Source: Candidatus Acididesulfobacter guangdongensis
GTDB taxonomy: Bacteria; SZUA-79; Acidulodesulfobacterales; Acidulodesulfobacteraceae
DNA: 64,000 bases
NCBI GenBank assembly: GCA_004195045.1
Contig: SGBC01000001.1
Coordinates: 682,001-746,000, forward strand
Reading direction: 5' to 3'
Below the pieces are notes generated by a model. It saw nothing but the letters and a program-made list of their open reading frames with translations, made no database searches and had not been told where the DNA came from. The translations under genes were made by a program, and so were the position numbers. Below are positions 36,691 through 45,302 of the stretch, in pieces. Every line of letters begins with the position of its first letter. Position 1 is the first letter of the stretch.

Positions 36691-36786
36691 GTAAAATATA
36701 TAAGTAATTAATAACTAAATATATATATATATATATTAATAACTAAATTAAATTAACAAGTTATAATGTGTTAATGTTAATAAAAT

Positions 36787-36825
36787 TTTATGCCATAGAC
36801 CAAATGCTCTGATCTATGGCATAAA
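36787..36825. terminator. terminator after TBDR-3
   Basis: TTTATGCCATAGA (36787-36799) and TCTATGGCATAAA (36813-36825) form a perfect 13-bp stem with T and A flanks on both sides. It is about 100 nt after the TBDR-3 stop. Confidence 0.65.
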
Positions 36826-37050
36826 TTTATCTATTAATTATATAGTTATATTCGCCCCTATAGCTAACTAATAGGTGCCATAATTTATAAATAAATCAGT
36901 TGAAATGGAATAAGGATGAAGGTATTTTAAATTGTATGAAACTATATATATACTATATAATTTACATATCTTAAAAAAATTTTTCAGTTAAATAATTATA
37001 TATTTTTTATAATATGATATAATAATGAAATCAATTTAGAGATTTTAATA

Positions 37051-37221
37051 ATGACGAATTTTGAATTATCAACACACGCTCAAAATATGCTGAAAAGAGC
37101 GGAATATTTCCGAATAATGGCTATAAGATACTGTTGGTAATTATAATTGCAAGAACATAGGATACGACAATAATATTCATTATTTTAAAAGTATTTCTGA
37201 AGCGTCAGTTATATATAATTA
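37051..37221 (+). pseudogene. DUF4258-like protein, frameshifted with stops
   Basis: Starts MTNFELSTHAQNMLK. After one surplus A in the A-run near 37095 the frame should continue ERNISE, then W-L..DTVGNYNCKNIGYD, NNIHYFKSISEAS. The HAxxMLKERNIS and final HYFKxI patterns are those of DUF4258 proteins. Two in-frame stops near 37118 and 37126 also interrupt it. A dead gene, typical of toxin-antitoxin debris. Confidence 0.6.
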
Positions 37222-37350
37222 AATCATAAAAAAATACGAGTTAATTTACTTAAAAAGAAATTTAATTCTAATTTAATTTCTTTAAATAAATAATATATGA
37301 AAAATTAATAATATTAATTAATAATATTATTTAAAGGATGGTTATATTAT

Positions 37351-38433
37351 ATGGCTAATAAAACATCGGAAGGAATTAACTTAAAAAGCACGAAGCAGGA
37401 AATTTTAGAAGCATACGAAAATGTTAAAAAAGATTTGGAAGAAAAGGAAAAACAGTCATTAAACGCCAATAAAAAAATTGAAGAAAAGAAAAATACGGAA
37501 ACAATTGAAAAAGTAGATAAAATAATTGAAAATAATGTAAACGATAAAATAAGTTCATTAAAATCAGATATAATAAATTCCCTTAATGAATTGTCGTCAA
37601 AACTGTCTCAGGCCGATATTGATTATAAAAACATCAAAACGGCAATTGAAATAAAAGATAACGACCTTAAGGAAATTTACGGTATAGAGCATTCCGCTTT
37701 ATCTTTAGCTTCGCTTATAGAAGCCAACAACGTAAAAATAATTCAGCTTGAAAAAGATTATTCCGTTAGAAACAATACATTAGAAACAGAGCTTAGCGAA
37801 TTAAAAAATAAAATTGAATTTGAAAAGAAATCTTATGAAAATCTTTCTAAAGAAAAGGAAAATGAGTTTAAGCTATACTGGGACAGAAAAAAAGAAGAAT
37901 TTGAATATAATTTCAAAAGAGAAAGTGACCAGAAGTTAAATGAGCTAAACGATGAGTTAAAATCCCTAAAACGCTCAATAGAAGAAGAAAAAGATAAATT
38001 CCAAAAAGATATTGCAGAAAAAAATAAAGAATTAGAATTAAGAGAGAATAAAATATCGGAAAAAGAGCAGTTTAATACCGAACTTGCCGAGAAAGCCTCC
38101 GCCTTCCCTGCCAAACTTGAAGCTGAAGTATTAAATGCCGTTAAAACAACGACAGAAAAACTTAAATCGGAATTTGAATTACAGAAAGAATTAATTCATA
38201 AAGAATATGAAGGCAAGATTAATGTTTTAAATACAAAAGTAGAATCCTTAGAAAAGATTATAAACGAACAGGATAAACATATATCCGTATTAACTTCTCA
38301 GCATGAAAAAGCATATATGCAGGTACAGCAGATAGCTACCAGCGCAATACAAGGAAATGCAGATAAAAATTCTCAAAATAAATTTGAACAAATTCTTGAT
38401 AAAATTGGAAAAATACAGGTTTCAGAAAAGTAA
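37351..38433 (+). CDS. coiled-coil protein, unknown (360 aa)
   Basis: Not recognised as a family. Almost the whole length is predicted helix with heptad-rich Glu/Lys/Leu sequence. Two coiled-coil blocks (about 10-60 and 120-320) flank a less charged segment (about 95-120, EIYGIEHSALSLASLIEAN). No membrane segment or signal. A conserved-looking end, QVQQIATSAIQGNADKNSQN, follows. Similar coiled-coil proteins of unknown role are scattered in related genomes by my recollection, but I cannot name one. AAAGGATGG is the likely ribosome-binding site. It lies between debris and the second copy of the 193-bp repeat. Confidence 0.6.
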   Translation: MANKTSEGINLKSTKQEILEAYENVKKDLEEKEKQSLNANKKIEEKKNTETIEKVDKIIENNVNDKISSLKSDIINSLNELSSKLSQADIDYKNIKTAIEIKDNDLKEIYGIEHSALSLASLIEANNVKIIQLEKDYSVRNNTLETELSELKNKIEFEKKSYENLSKEKENEFKLYWDRKKEEFEYNFKRESDQKLNELNDELKSLKRSIEEEKDKFQKDIAEKNKELELRENKISEKEQFNTELAEKASAFPAKLEAEVLNAVKTTTEKLKSEFELQKELIHKEYEGKINVLNTKVESLEKIINEQDKHISVLTSQHEKAYMQVQQIATSAIQGNADKNSQNKFEQILDKIGKIQVSEK

Positions 38434-38508
38434 AGATGTATTTATTTTTTTAAAAAATACCGCTTTTTAAACTTGACTGCTATCAAAAAAGTTGTATAAA
38501 TAATCTTA

Positions 38509-38701
38509 AGTATTTTTTGGATGAAATAAAAGTAAAATTTCTTAAAAATGATATCTCAAAATAAATAAAAATGGCGTTTGATAATTTATTTTATTTTGAT
38601 TTAAATGATTATTTAATGTTTTTATGTCATTAAATTTTAACATATATTTTTGCAAATAAGGAAATTTAATTTTAAAATTTCTGTATTAATTTATGGGTTC
38701 A
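38509..38701. repeat. 193-bp direct repeat, copy 2
   Basis: Colinear with 31194-31386, two substitutions only. Its right end abuts, within a few bases, the point where a minus-strand gene is cut (38707). Recombination between the copies would delete or circularise 7.3 kb that includes TBDR-3, vapB and the MNT genes. Confidence 0.9.
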
Positions 38702-38706
38702 GTATA

Positions 38707-38825
38707 ATGGTCCCCATTTTATTAGACAATCTTCCGAATTCTTGATTTAGCTTTCTATGCTCCTCGCGGTTTTCTTCTTTGTATTGTTTTAAATCGTAGC
38801 GCATCTCGTTCTTGAAATTTATCAT
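38707..38825 (-). pseudogene. N-terminal fragment of a coiled-coil/nuclease-type protein
   Basis: From the ATG at 38825 the minus strand reads MINFKNEMRYDLKQYKEENR, then EEHRKLNQEFGRLSNKMGT. The pattern NxxfGxLsnkmGTxxED is the lead-in to a family of PD-(D/E)XK/DUF3782-type proteins. The reading is cut after GT, exactly beside the 193-bp repeat, so the rest was removed when the repeat arrived or recombined. Confidence 0.55.
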
Positions 38826-38883
38826 TTATTCCTAAAGATGTATAAGTGCTTCTTCAAGCCTTTAACTCCGCAAGGATTTATTT

Positions 38884-38959
38884 TATTACAAAAATGTAAC
38901 AATATTGTAACAAAAATTAACAAAACCTTCATAATACTGTAACAATTTTCTGTTAGAAT
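38884..38959 (+). promoter_or_regulatory. Pho-like box (six repeats) and TAGAAT
   Basis: Heptamers TATTACA (38884), TGTAACA (38895), TGTAACA (38906), ATTAACA (38916), CTTCATA (38927) and TGTAACA (38938) are followed after 9 bp by TAGAAT (38954-38959). It lies 212 bp before TBDR-4. Confidence 0.7.
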
Positions 38960-39149
38960 CTTACTAATGTATCGAAAAATAAATTATAAATAAATTATAA
39001 GTAATGAATGTCTTTGTCTGCTCTTAACATTTAATAGTTAAAAATGTAATCAACTAATTGTTATCATTCAAGTATTGGCAGTTTGTGGTATATATATAGG
39101 TAATCGGCTCAAAACAGGATCAGTTTTGATTGAGAAATAACAATGACAA

Positions 39150-39402
39150 TAACAATAACTTGGAGGAGTTATGAATAACCGAATTAAACAAGTAGCCGAA
39201 TATCTTTCCTTATTTGTATTAGGGGATGGCTATTATCAAGATAATACAAAAAAGTATCAACGCCGATTTAAAATTAAATTAAACATCGAAAGGAATAGCA
39301 ATTTAAATGTAAATTACTATAAGATAATTTTTAAAGGTCTTTTGTTATTTATTGCCGCAGGTATGATGCTTTTATTTAATACAGGGCTTGCAAATGCGGA
39401 CA
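39150..39402 (+). repeat. shared 5' module of TBDR genes, copy in TBDR-4
   Basis: Near-identical to 34186-34460 over the ribosome-binding site, N-terminal extension and signal sequence. See that entry. Confidence 0.82.
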
Positions 39403-41666
39403 GCAATAGTGCAACTGTTAGTCAAACTGCAAATACCACCAATGCTAATACAAAGAAGGCAATTAAAATTGCAAAAATTACTAAAGAAGCTAAAGAACTT
39501 AAGAAAAAGGTCCCATTAAAGGCAACCTATACTGAAAACATTATTAGTGCTAAAACAGTGCGCAATGCATCTCCAATGCAAAATGCTCAAACTATTTTAG
39601 CGAGTAAGCCTTCCATAGATGCTTTTAGCACAGGTCCAAACGGGATGAATTCTACGGTTACTTTTAGAGCATTCCAAGGAGACCAGTTTTCTGAAACATT
39701 TGACGGAATTCCCATGAACAACCCATTTAATGGGTATGCTACTAACGGCGCTGATATGTACAATAGCATTCCTTTCACATTAAACGACATATCAAACATT
39801 AATATTTATAACGGTATCAACAATCCATCCGTTAACTCTTATAATTCTCTGGGAGGCACTATTAATTTTCAGCCTCGTCAGCCGTCAAAACATTTTGATG
39901 CTTCGGCAGGCATCGGCTACGGCAGTTTTGATACTATCAATTGGAATGCTCTTATAAATACAGGTTCCGTAGATGGTTTCAGGCAGTTATTTGCAATTAA
40001 CAGGCAGACAAGCGGCGGATGGGAACAAAATGTTAACGATCAAAATACCAATTTTTATTACGCGGGAATTTTACCTTACAATAGTGGATTATCCGAGGTT
40101 TCAGCATATTTAATAGTTAATCAGAATGCAGGATATCAATCAAATGAGATACCGTTACCGTTACTCAACCAATATGGATATGATTATTACTTTCCGCTCA
40201 ACGATCTTTATTATTACAATACTGATATGAGGCTTAATGCCATAATAGGAGATAAAAGCTACATAAGCCGCTATATGACTATGAGCGCGAAGGCTTATTT
40301 TACGAATGATAATTATAGAGATCGTGAATTTAATAACCCCAATTTGACTCAATATCAAAGAAATCTTTTTGGTCTATATGACGCTTATGCTTCCAAATAT
40401 AATAGCCCTCAACAGACCTATCAATTATATGGTCAAATCACATCTACCTTTGGGTTTACTCCAAAAATAGAATTAAAGTTGCCTTATGATAATTTTGTAA
40501 CAGCCGGCGGAAATGTTCAATATAGTTTAGGACATTCAACAAGCTTTGAGGCGGCTTCTTATAATGTACCTGAAATTTTATCCGGACCGCTCCAAAATGA
40601 CAACTGGGACGAGCATTATAATTCAGTTATGGCAAATGGTTATGTTCAAGATAATATCAGCCTACTTGGCGGGCATATACATATAACGCCGGGATTAAAA
40701 TATCTTTATCAATATGATAGTTCTAACGATGATTCAACACTTGGCTATAGCGGGTACTACGTACCGGCAGGTTCAATATCTAACGCAGGTACTTTTCTTT
40801 CCCCGACTGTAGGCATAAATTATTTACCTGTTAAACATCTCAGCTTTTATGCAGCATGGGGTCGTAATATTAAGTTTGCCAATATTGGAGATTATTACGA
40901 CAGTGTATCACAATATAACAGAAGTACAGGAAATTATATTAATCTTCCTTTGGTATTAAAACCGGAATATGTTAACGACTATGAGATTGGAACTAGGTAT
41001 AAAAGAAATGGATTTTACGGTATGCTCGATTTCTACAGGGAGAATTTTACAAATACTTTTATTTCTGTTCCTGTCCCCGGGATTCCTTTGTCGGCGGGTC
41101 TTGATGAAACAATAAACGGCGGTAATTCCCAGTATGAGGGTATGGAGGTTTCATTATCTCAGCATTTGGGACATTTACTTTTGGGACACTGGACAATTTA
41201 CGGTAACTACTCTTATAATCAGGCGGTATTTACATCAACATTTACTACAGATAACAGCGATGGAAAAGTCACAGCCGGAGAATCGCTTGGAGATACTCCA
41301 AAAGATATGGCAAACATTGGTTTACGATGGGGTTATAAATATATGCATCAGCATATTAAAGCACATTTGTCGAGTAAGTTTGTAGGTTCTTATTTTACCA
41401 ATGAGTCTCAGACGGGTCTGCCGAATGGAATGTCCGTACCGCCTTATTTTATTATGAATTTAGGCGTATCTGATTATATTCCTGTCAAAGCTTCCGGACT
41501 AAAGGGCGTAAAGGTAGCATTATATGTAGATAACATTTTTAATAGAGAATACTATCCAGAGGCTTATGCTAATAATTATGGTAATTCAGTTTATCCCGAA
41601 GGATACTTATCTGTTATGCCCGGCATGCCGCGTTTTGTATTTGCAAGCGCAACCGTTAAATTTTAA
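39171..41666 (+). CDS. TonB-dependent receptor (TBDR-4)
   Basis: 831 aa; GGAGGAG precedes the ATG. The N-terminal extension and internal signal sequence (KIIFKGLLLFIAAGMMLL, cleaved near NADS) are shared with TBDR-3. The plug has TVTFRAFQGDQFSETFDGIP near 160-180 and NNPSVNSYNSLGGTINFQP near 217-236, making it a sister of TBDR-1 and TBDR-2. The barrel ends FASATVKF. It has its own Pho-like box. A scrap of a gene like its 3' part occurs at 29007, so this subfamily has been duplicated and lost before. Confidence 0.9.
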   Translation: MNNRIKQVAEYLSLFVLGDGYYQDNTKKYQRRFKIKLNIERNSNLNVNYYKIIFKGLLLFIAAGMMLLFNTGLANADSNSATVSQTANTTNANTKKAIKIAKITKEAKELKKKVPLKATYTENIISAKTVRNASPMQNAQTILASKPSIDAFSTGPNGMNSTVTFRAFQGDQFSETFDGIPMNNPFNGYATNGADMYNSIPFTLNDISNINIYNGINNPSVNSYNSLGGTINFQPRQPSKHFDASAGIGYGSFDTINWNALINTGSVDGFRQLFAINRQTSGGWEQNVNDQNTNFYYAGILPYNSGLSEVSAYLIVNQNAGYQSNEIPLPLLNQYGYDYYFPLNDLYYYNTDMRLNAIIGDKSYISRYMTMSAKAYFTNDNYRDREFNNPNLTQYQRNLFGLYDAYASKYNSPQQTYQLYGQITSTFGFTPKIELKLPYDNFVTAGGNVQYSLGHSTSFEAASYNVPEILSGPLQNDNWDEHYNSVMANGYVQDNISLLGGHIHITPGLKYLYQYDSSNDDSTLGYSGYYVPAGSISNAGTFLSPTVGINYLPVKHLSFYAAWGRNIKFANIGDYYDSVSQYNRSTGNYINLPLVLKPEYVNDYEIGTRYKRNGFYGMLDFYRENFTNTFISVPVPGIPLSAGLDETINGGNSQYEGMEVSLSQHLGHLLLGHWTIYGNYSYNQAVFTSTFTTDNSDGKVTAGESLGDTPKDMANIGLRWGYKYMHQHIKAHLSSKFVGSYFTNESQTGLPNGMSVPPYFIMNLGVSDYIPVKASGLKGVKVALYVDNIFNREYYPEAYANNYGNSVYPEGYLSVMPGMPRFVFASATVKF

Positions 41667-41790
41667 ACTTATAAATATATAATTTGAAAGATTTAATCAT
41701 CATCAATACATATAAATTTAAATAAAATAAAAAAATTAAACAAAGTTTAAAAATTTAAGTTAATATAAAATATTATTTAAAAGATCTTCT

Positions 41791-41839
41791 ATCAAATTGA
41801 ACGTTGAAAAATAAAGAGTTTTTTAACGTTCAATTTGAT
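41791..41839. terminator. perfect 15-bp hairpin after TBDR-4
   Basis: ATCAAATTGAACGTT (41791-41805) and its exact complement (41825-41839) around a 19-nt loop. It is 125 nt beyond the TBDR-4 stop and has a weak T tract, so it is a probable terminator or RNA-stabilising stem. Confidence 0.55.
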
Positions 41840-41843
41840 AAAT

Positions 41844-41883
41844 AATTTTATAATTTCTGTAAATTCATTTTATAACATTATAC
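41844..41883. repeat. 40-bp tag repeated at 29036-29075
   Basis: Begins TAATTTTATAATTTCTGTAA and runs to ACATTATA. Both copies lie beside TBDR scraps and mark recombination boundaries. Confidence 0.75.
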
Positions 41884-41910
41884 TTATACCAATAAGATAT
41901 CCGATTTATT

Positions 41911-42136
41911 TATTCATTATTATAATTTCAGTAAAATGGGAGGCACTATAAAAGAAATGCATCTTAAAGGTGTTACGCTTTCTTTAAGCATAGATGATAT
42001 GTTAAATAAACAATATTACGCTGCTGATATGTTTATAAATAGTATAATGTTAAACAACGGATTAGCATATAATTTTGAACAAGGTTTGCAGGGTCTTCCA
42101 AGATTTACGATGTTGACGGCAAAGGTCAAGTTTTAA
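41911..42136 (+). pseudogene. C-terminal fragment of a TBDR-2-like receptor
   Basis: Reads HYYNFSKMGGTIKEMHLKGV, then TLSLSIDDMLNKQYY and LPRFTMLTAKVKF. This closely matches the end of TBDR-2 (HYFNFSKMGGALKEMHLKGV .. MPRFTMLTATVKF). Only the last strands of the barrel remain; there is no start. A lost fifth receptor. Confidence 0.82.
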
Positions 42137-42162
42137 TTTTAATATATAAGATTTTTATAATT

Positions 42163-42556
42163 ACTCTGGCGTATTCTGATTCTCTATATATTTTTTAATA
42201 ATACTCAACGAAGCTCCGCCACAGGACACCGCAAAATACGACGGGCTCCATAGAGTGTTCTTCCATTAATGCTTTTTAATTTCAGGAAATTCGTTTTTTA
42301 ATTTTCTTGACGATACTCTCTTTAAAGAATTTAAAAGTTTAGATATAGAGATTTTAGGCAGATAATTGATTAATAAATGAACGCAGTGTCTTCCAGTTCT
42401 AATTTCTATTGACTTATCTATAGACTAATAGTATATAATATACTTATTAAAATAAATCAAGCATATAAATTCAAACTTAAGACCAATTCAGATGAAGTAG
42501 CTAGTTAGCGGTTTGCTAAAGAATCCTCAAGCTTATAGCGGGAGGAGAAGGTCAAG
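42163..42556 (-). mobile_element. IS200/IS605 remnant: broken tnpA and element end
   Basis: On the minus strand 42163-42420 encodes the C-terminal part of a Y1 transposase: HLLINYLPKISISKLLNSLK, VSSRKLKNEF, a stop, then WKNTLWSPSYFAVSCGGASL and IIKKYIENQ with the catalytic Tyr. The first His of the HUH site reads Cys, and an in-frame stop follows KKH. At 42500-42556 the sequence GAATCCTCAAGC..GGGAGGAG..GTCAAG resembles the right end of such elements. tnpB and the left end are missing. Confidence 0.72.
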
Positions 42557-42559
42557 AAA

Positions 42560-42925
42560 ATGAAAACTGAAAAATACTATAAGATTAAAGAGTTACCGTT
42601 TAATAAGGTTCTTTTTTGGTCTTATGATTTTGATAAATCTGAATTATCTTTGTTTTTAATAATGATTTCCGTAATAGAAAAAGGTGATTTAGACGATTTA
42701 TTTATGCTTTTTAAGATTTTTTCCTTTCAGGAACTACATGAAACTTATTTCAATGAAATAAGGCCTATGTTGTCAGGCGAAGATAAGAAATACTATAAGT
42801 TTAGGCCGGATATGAAACCGGATATTAAAAGCGTTAGATTAATGGATATGATATTTAAAGCAATTAAAGAAATAAAAGGGCGTCAAATAAATATTATTAA
42901 TAAATCGAATTTAAATGTGGCTTAA
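42560..42925 (+). CDS. putative antitoxin partner of the AbiEii-like gene
   Basis: A 121-aa protein with no recognised motif. It is short, soluble and rich in aromatic and acidic residues (VLFWSYDFDKSELSLFL). It overlaps the AbiEii-like toxin gene by 11 nt, the usual coupling of an antitoxin to its toxin. The ribosome-binding site GGGAGGAG 14-21 nt upstream appears to be supplied by the end of the IS200/IS605 remnant. Function is inferred from position only. Confidence 0.5.
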   Translation: MKTEKYYKIKELPFNKVLFWSYDFDKSELSLFLIMISVIEKGDLDDLFMLFKIFSFQELHETYFNEIRPMLSGEDKKYYKFRPDMKPDIKSVRLMDMIFKAIKEIKGRQINIINKSNLNVA

Positions 42926-43583
42926 AGAAACTGAAAAGGTTTTGAATCTTCTATCTACGGAAGAAAAATTAAGCGATTTTGTTTTTGTAGGCGGTTCTGC
43001 CATTTCATACTACATTCACCATCGTTTATCCGAGGACATTGATCTTTTTTGCACTTATAATCAGTTAAAACAAAGGATTCTTAATAATATAATTGAAAAA
43101 TTACGAAACAATGAACATAATATTGTAGTATTGCCAGTTGAAGATAGAACTATTCAAATGGATTTGGATATAGATGGAGTAAAAACTACTTTTTTTTCGT
43201 GGAGTTTGGATTTATTAAAAACAAACAGTAAAGCGTTTAAAGGCTATATTAAAATTGCGGATTTAGAACTTTTGGCAGGAATGAAAGCATACACTTTCGG
43301 CCGCAGATTAAAAATAAGGGATGCCTATGATTTATATGCTTTATCGCAAGAGATAGGTTTTGAGAATATAATTGAGCTCGCCAAAGATTTTTTTGGGAGC
43401 CTTTTTAGTGAAAGACTTTTTATAAATCAGGTGCAGGATTTAAGTTTATTGCAAGGTGATAAAATAGAAGATTACTTAAATCCTAAGTATAAAGTCTCTA
43501 AGAATGATATGGAAAACTACTTTACGGCAGAAGTCGAAAAGTATATTTTAAAAAGTCTAGAGCGGGAAATAGAAAACAAATAA
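42915..43583 (+). CDS. AbiEii/AbiGii-type nucleotidyltransferase (toxin-like)
   Basis: A 222-aa member of the nucleotidyl transferase AbiEii/AbiGii family (PF08843). The hallmark FVFVGGSAISYYIHHRLSED followed by IDLF gives the GG, HR-x-S and D-x-D features. A mid-protein KIADLELLAGMKAYTFGRR..RDAYDLYAL matches the family's D-x-x-DL helix. AbiEii proteins transfer nucleotides to block growth during phage attack (type IV toxin-antitoxin). Intact and coupled to the upstream small gene, this is the only apparently complete module among the TA debris. Confidence 0.8.
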   Translation: MWLKETEKVLNLLSTEEKLSDFVFVGGSAISYYIHHRLSEDIDLFCTYNQLKQRILNNIIEKLRNNEHNIVVLPVEDRTIQMDLDIDGVKTTFFSWSLDLLKTNSKAFKGYIKIADLELLAGMKAYTFGRRLKIRDAYDLYALSQEIGFENIIELAKDFFGSLFSERLFINQVQDLSLLQGDKIEDYLNPKYKVSKNDMENYFTAEVEKYILKSLEREIENK

Positions 43584-43723
43584 TAACTAATGTGAAATCA
43601 TTGCGATTTCCCTTTAGTTTGTTTAAATCCTCGATAAAAAAATGTGTTTTAACCCAACTTCACCACTTTTATTGTTCTAAAATTATAACATATTGATATT
43701 ATTACATTCTATTACTTCTTCTA

Positions 43724-43893
43724 ATGCTTAATCTAAAAAAAACCATTAAAATTGCGAAAATTACAACATCCAGCGCTTATTCTCAAACGCAGAAACAGCT
43801 TATGAAGATAAGCAAAAAATTTACTAAAAAACACATTTTTAAATCTACGCAGGATGAACATCTGGTGACAAAAAAACAGATAATTTGCTGTTA
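43724..43893 (+). pseudogene. N-terminal fragment of a TBDR (post-signal segment)
   Basis: Reads KKTIKIAKITTSSAYSQTQK, then KKFTKKHIFKSTQDEHLV. TBDR-3 has KKTHKIAEVTSQQ.. KIFKSTQTAAVLN and TBDR-4 KKAIKIAKITKEA at the same place. The signal sequence and everything after the plug start are gone, ending at a stop at 43893. Confidence 0.7.
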
Positions 43894-43934
43894 GAGAATA
43901 TAAATATTAATTAAGAGCTTTGGAGAGATTATAA

Positions 43935-44950
43935 ATGAAAAAAAATTATAAATTCAAAATATCTATTGTTATATATACGTTATTCACCGGCTTTTTATTT
44001 TATTTGATGCCAATATCTGCTGCTTACGCTTATAATTATATACCGCTGCCCCATTATCTTCCAAATAATTTTCTTAAGCAAATACTTGTTAAAATCACTA
44101 AACAAAATATTAAGGAATATACGCATGAACTCCCTACAGGTAGATTTATCAGCCCTGTCGGTAAAATTACGGCAACGCAAAATTTTCCGACTAATGTAAA
44201 AGTTTATAAAAACTATATTATTATTGTTAGCAATCCATCAAAAAAAATCCAAAAATTAACATTATATAACAGAAAAAATTTAAAACCTATTGCGATTCTG
44301 GAAGCTTTTGAAGGAAGAAATAATGTTGAATATAACGGTCCTATAATAGAATTTGCGCAGCCGTCTGATTTAAAAAAATATCCCGAATACAATACATCTT
44401 CTGAACTATTTTCAAGTAATATTACTATTCCTTATTCTAAAATTCCGACCACCGTTATAACTCACCAGAGCTTTTTTCAGGGTCTTACGGTAAGCAAAAA
44501 CGGAACAATGTACGCTGCTGGCGGAGTAACAGGCAATGTTTTGGCGGTTAAATACATAAAAGGCAGGCTTAAAGCTTTAAAAAGCTATCATCTTAAATGG
44601 CAGAGTTTTCCTAAAAATCAATATCCTTATCAGTATCAGGGTCATCAGAATATACGCCCTTATCTTTTTTATCCCGACTATGTTACGCTGTCAAAAAATC
44701 AGAAGTCTATTTATGCAACAGGTCTGCTTTCAAATTCAATAGCTAAAATAAACTTAAAGACGGGCGTTGTAAAATATGCGAACGCTGGACCGTATCCTTT
44801 TGCGGTAAGTCTTGCGGATAACGGAAAAAGAATTATAGTAAGCGACTGGGGAGGCGATGACGTAAGGGTATTTACTTCTTCGCTTAAATATTTAGGTAAA
44901 ATATCATTCGATAAATGTTTAACGATAATACCGGCATACCGTCACATCAA
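43935..44950 (+). pseudogene. propeller/phosphatase paralogue cut by a deletion
   Basis: The ORF (346 aa in frame) has a signal peptide and the first about 320 residues of the propeller found at 22394: ELPTGRFISPVGKI, HLKWQSFPKNQYPYQYQGHQ, YATGLLSNSIAKINLKTG and ADNGKRIIVSDWGGD align one to one. At about 44905 similarity stops and the DNA becomes the 3' end of a TBDR in another frame. The phosphatase domain is absent, so the product could at most be a propeller with a foreign tail. The order matches an ancestral phosphatase-TBDR pair like 22394-28252. Confidence 0.8.
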
Positions 44951-45202
44951 ACCATGCCCGGATACAATTTGTTAAATGCGTCATTAAGCTTCAAGATTCC
45001 TTTTCCTCATTATGTTGCAGGCAGTCCTAAAGTGGCAGATATAAAATTAACAGTTTTAAATTTATTAAACAAGCAATATGATGGTTATGAAGATTTTTCT
45101 TCAGGAGGATATTACGGTCCTAATACCAATAGCGTAGGTGCAATATTAGCTTATCCAGGAATGCCGATATCCGCTTACGCAACATTAACTTTAAAATTTT
45201 AA
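44915..45202 (+). pseudogene. C-terminal fragment of a TBDR-3-like receptor
   Basis: Reads MPGYNLLNASLSFKIPFP, then IKLTVLNLLNKQYDGYEDFS, SGGYYGPNTNSVGAIL and YATLTLKF. TBDR-3 ends with MPSYNIVNFSIN.., VYNLLNKKFNSNEYFSSG and LSATMKF. The upstream barrel was deleted together with the phosphatase half, joining the two genes. Confidence 0.8.
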
Positions 45203-45240
45203 AAAAATTTCTTAATAAGGCAAAAAAATAGATTATGGAA

Positions 45241-45297
45241 TGTTACAAAACTTTAACAAAATTTTAACCCTATTGTAATAATAAGTATGGTTAAATA
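45241..45297 (+). promoter_or_regulatory. Pho-like promoter of predicted sRNA-2
   Basis: TGTTACA (45241), TTTAACA (45252), TTTAACC (45263) and TGTAATA (45274) stand at exact 11-bp steps, with TTAAAT/TAAATA (45291-45297) as -10 after 10 bp. It is nearly identical to the box at 30508, although the genes upstream of the two differ. Confidence 0.7.
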
Positions 45298-45302
45298 TAA
45301 AT

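Noticed and set aside
36720-36740. AT dinucleotide run after TBDR-3 as a phase-variation tract
   Set aside because: It lies in non-coding AT-rich DNA after a stop codon and away from any promoter; short AT runs are expected here.
155-45297. Box arrays as a CRISPR or simple tandem repeat
   Set aside because: Units are 7 bp with variable 4-bp gaps, only 4-8 per site, at ten separate promoters; there are no spacers or cas genes.
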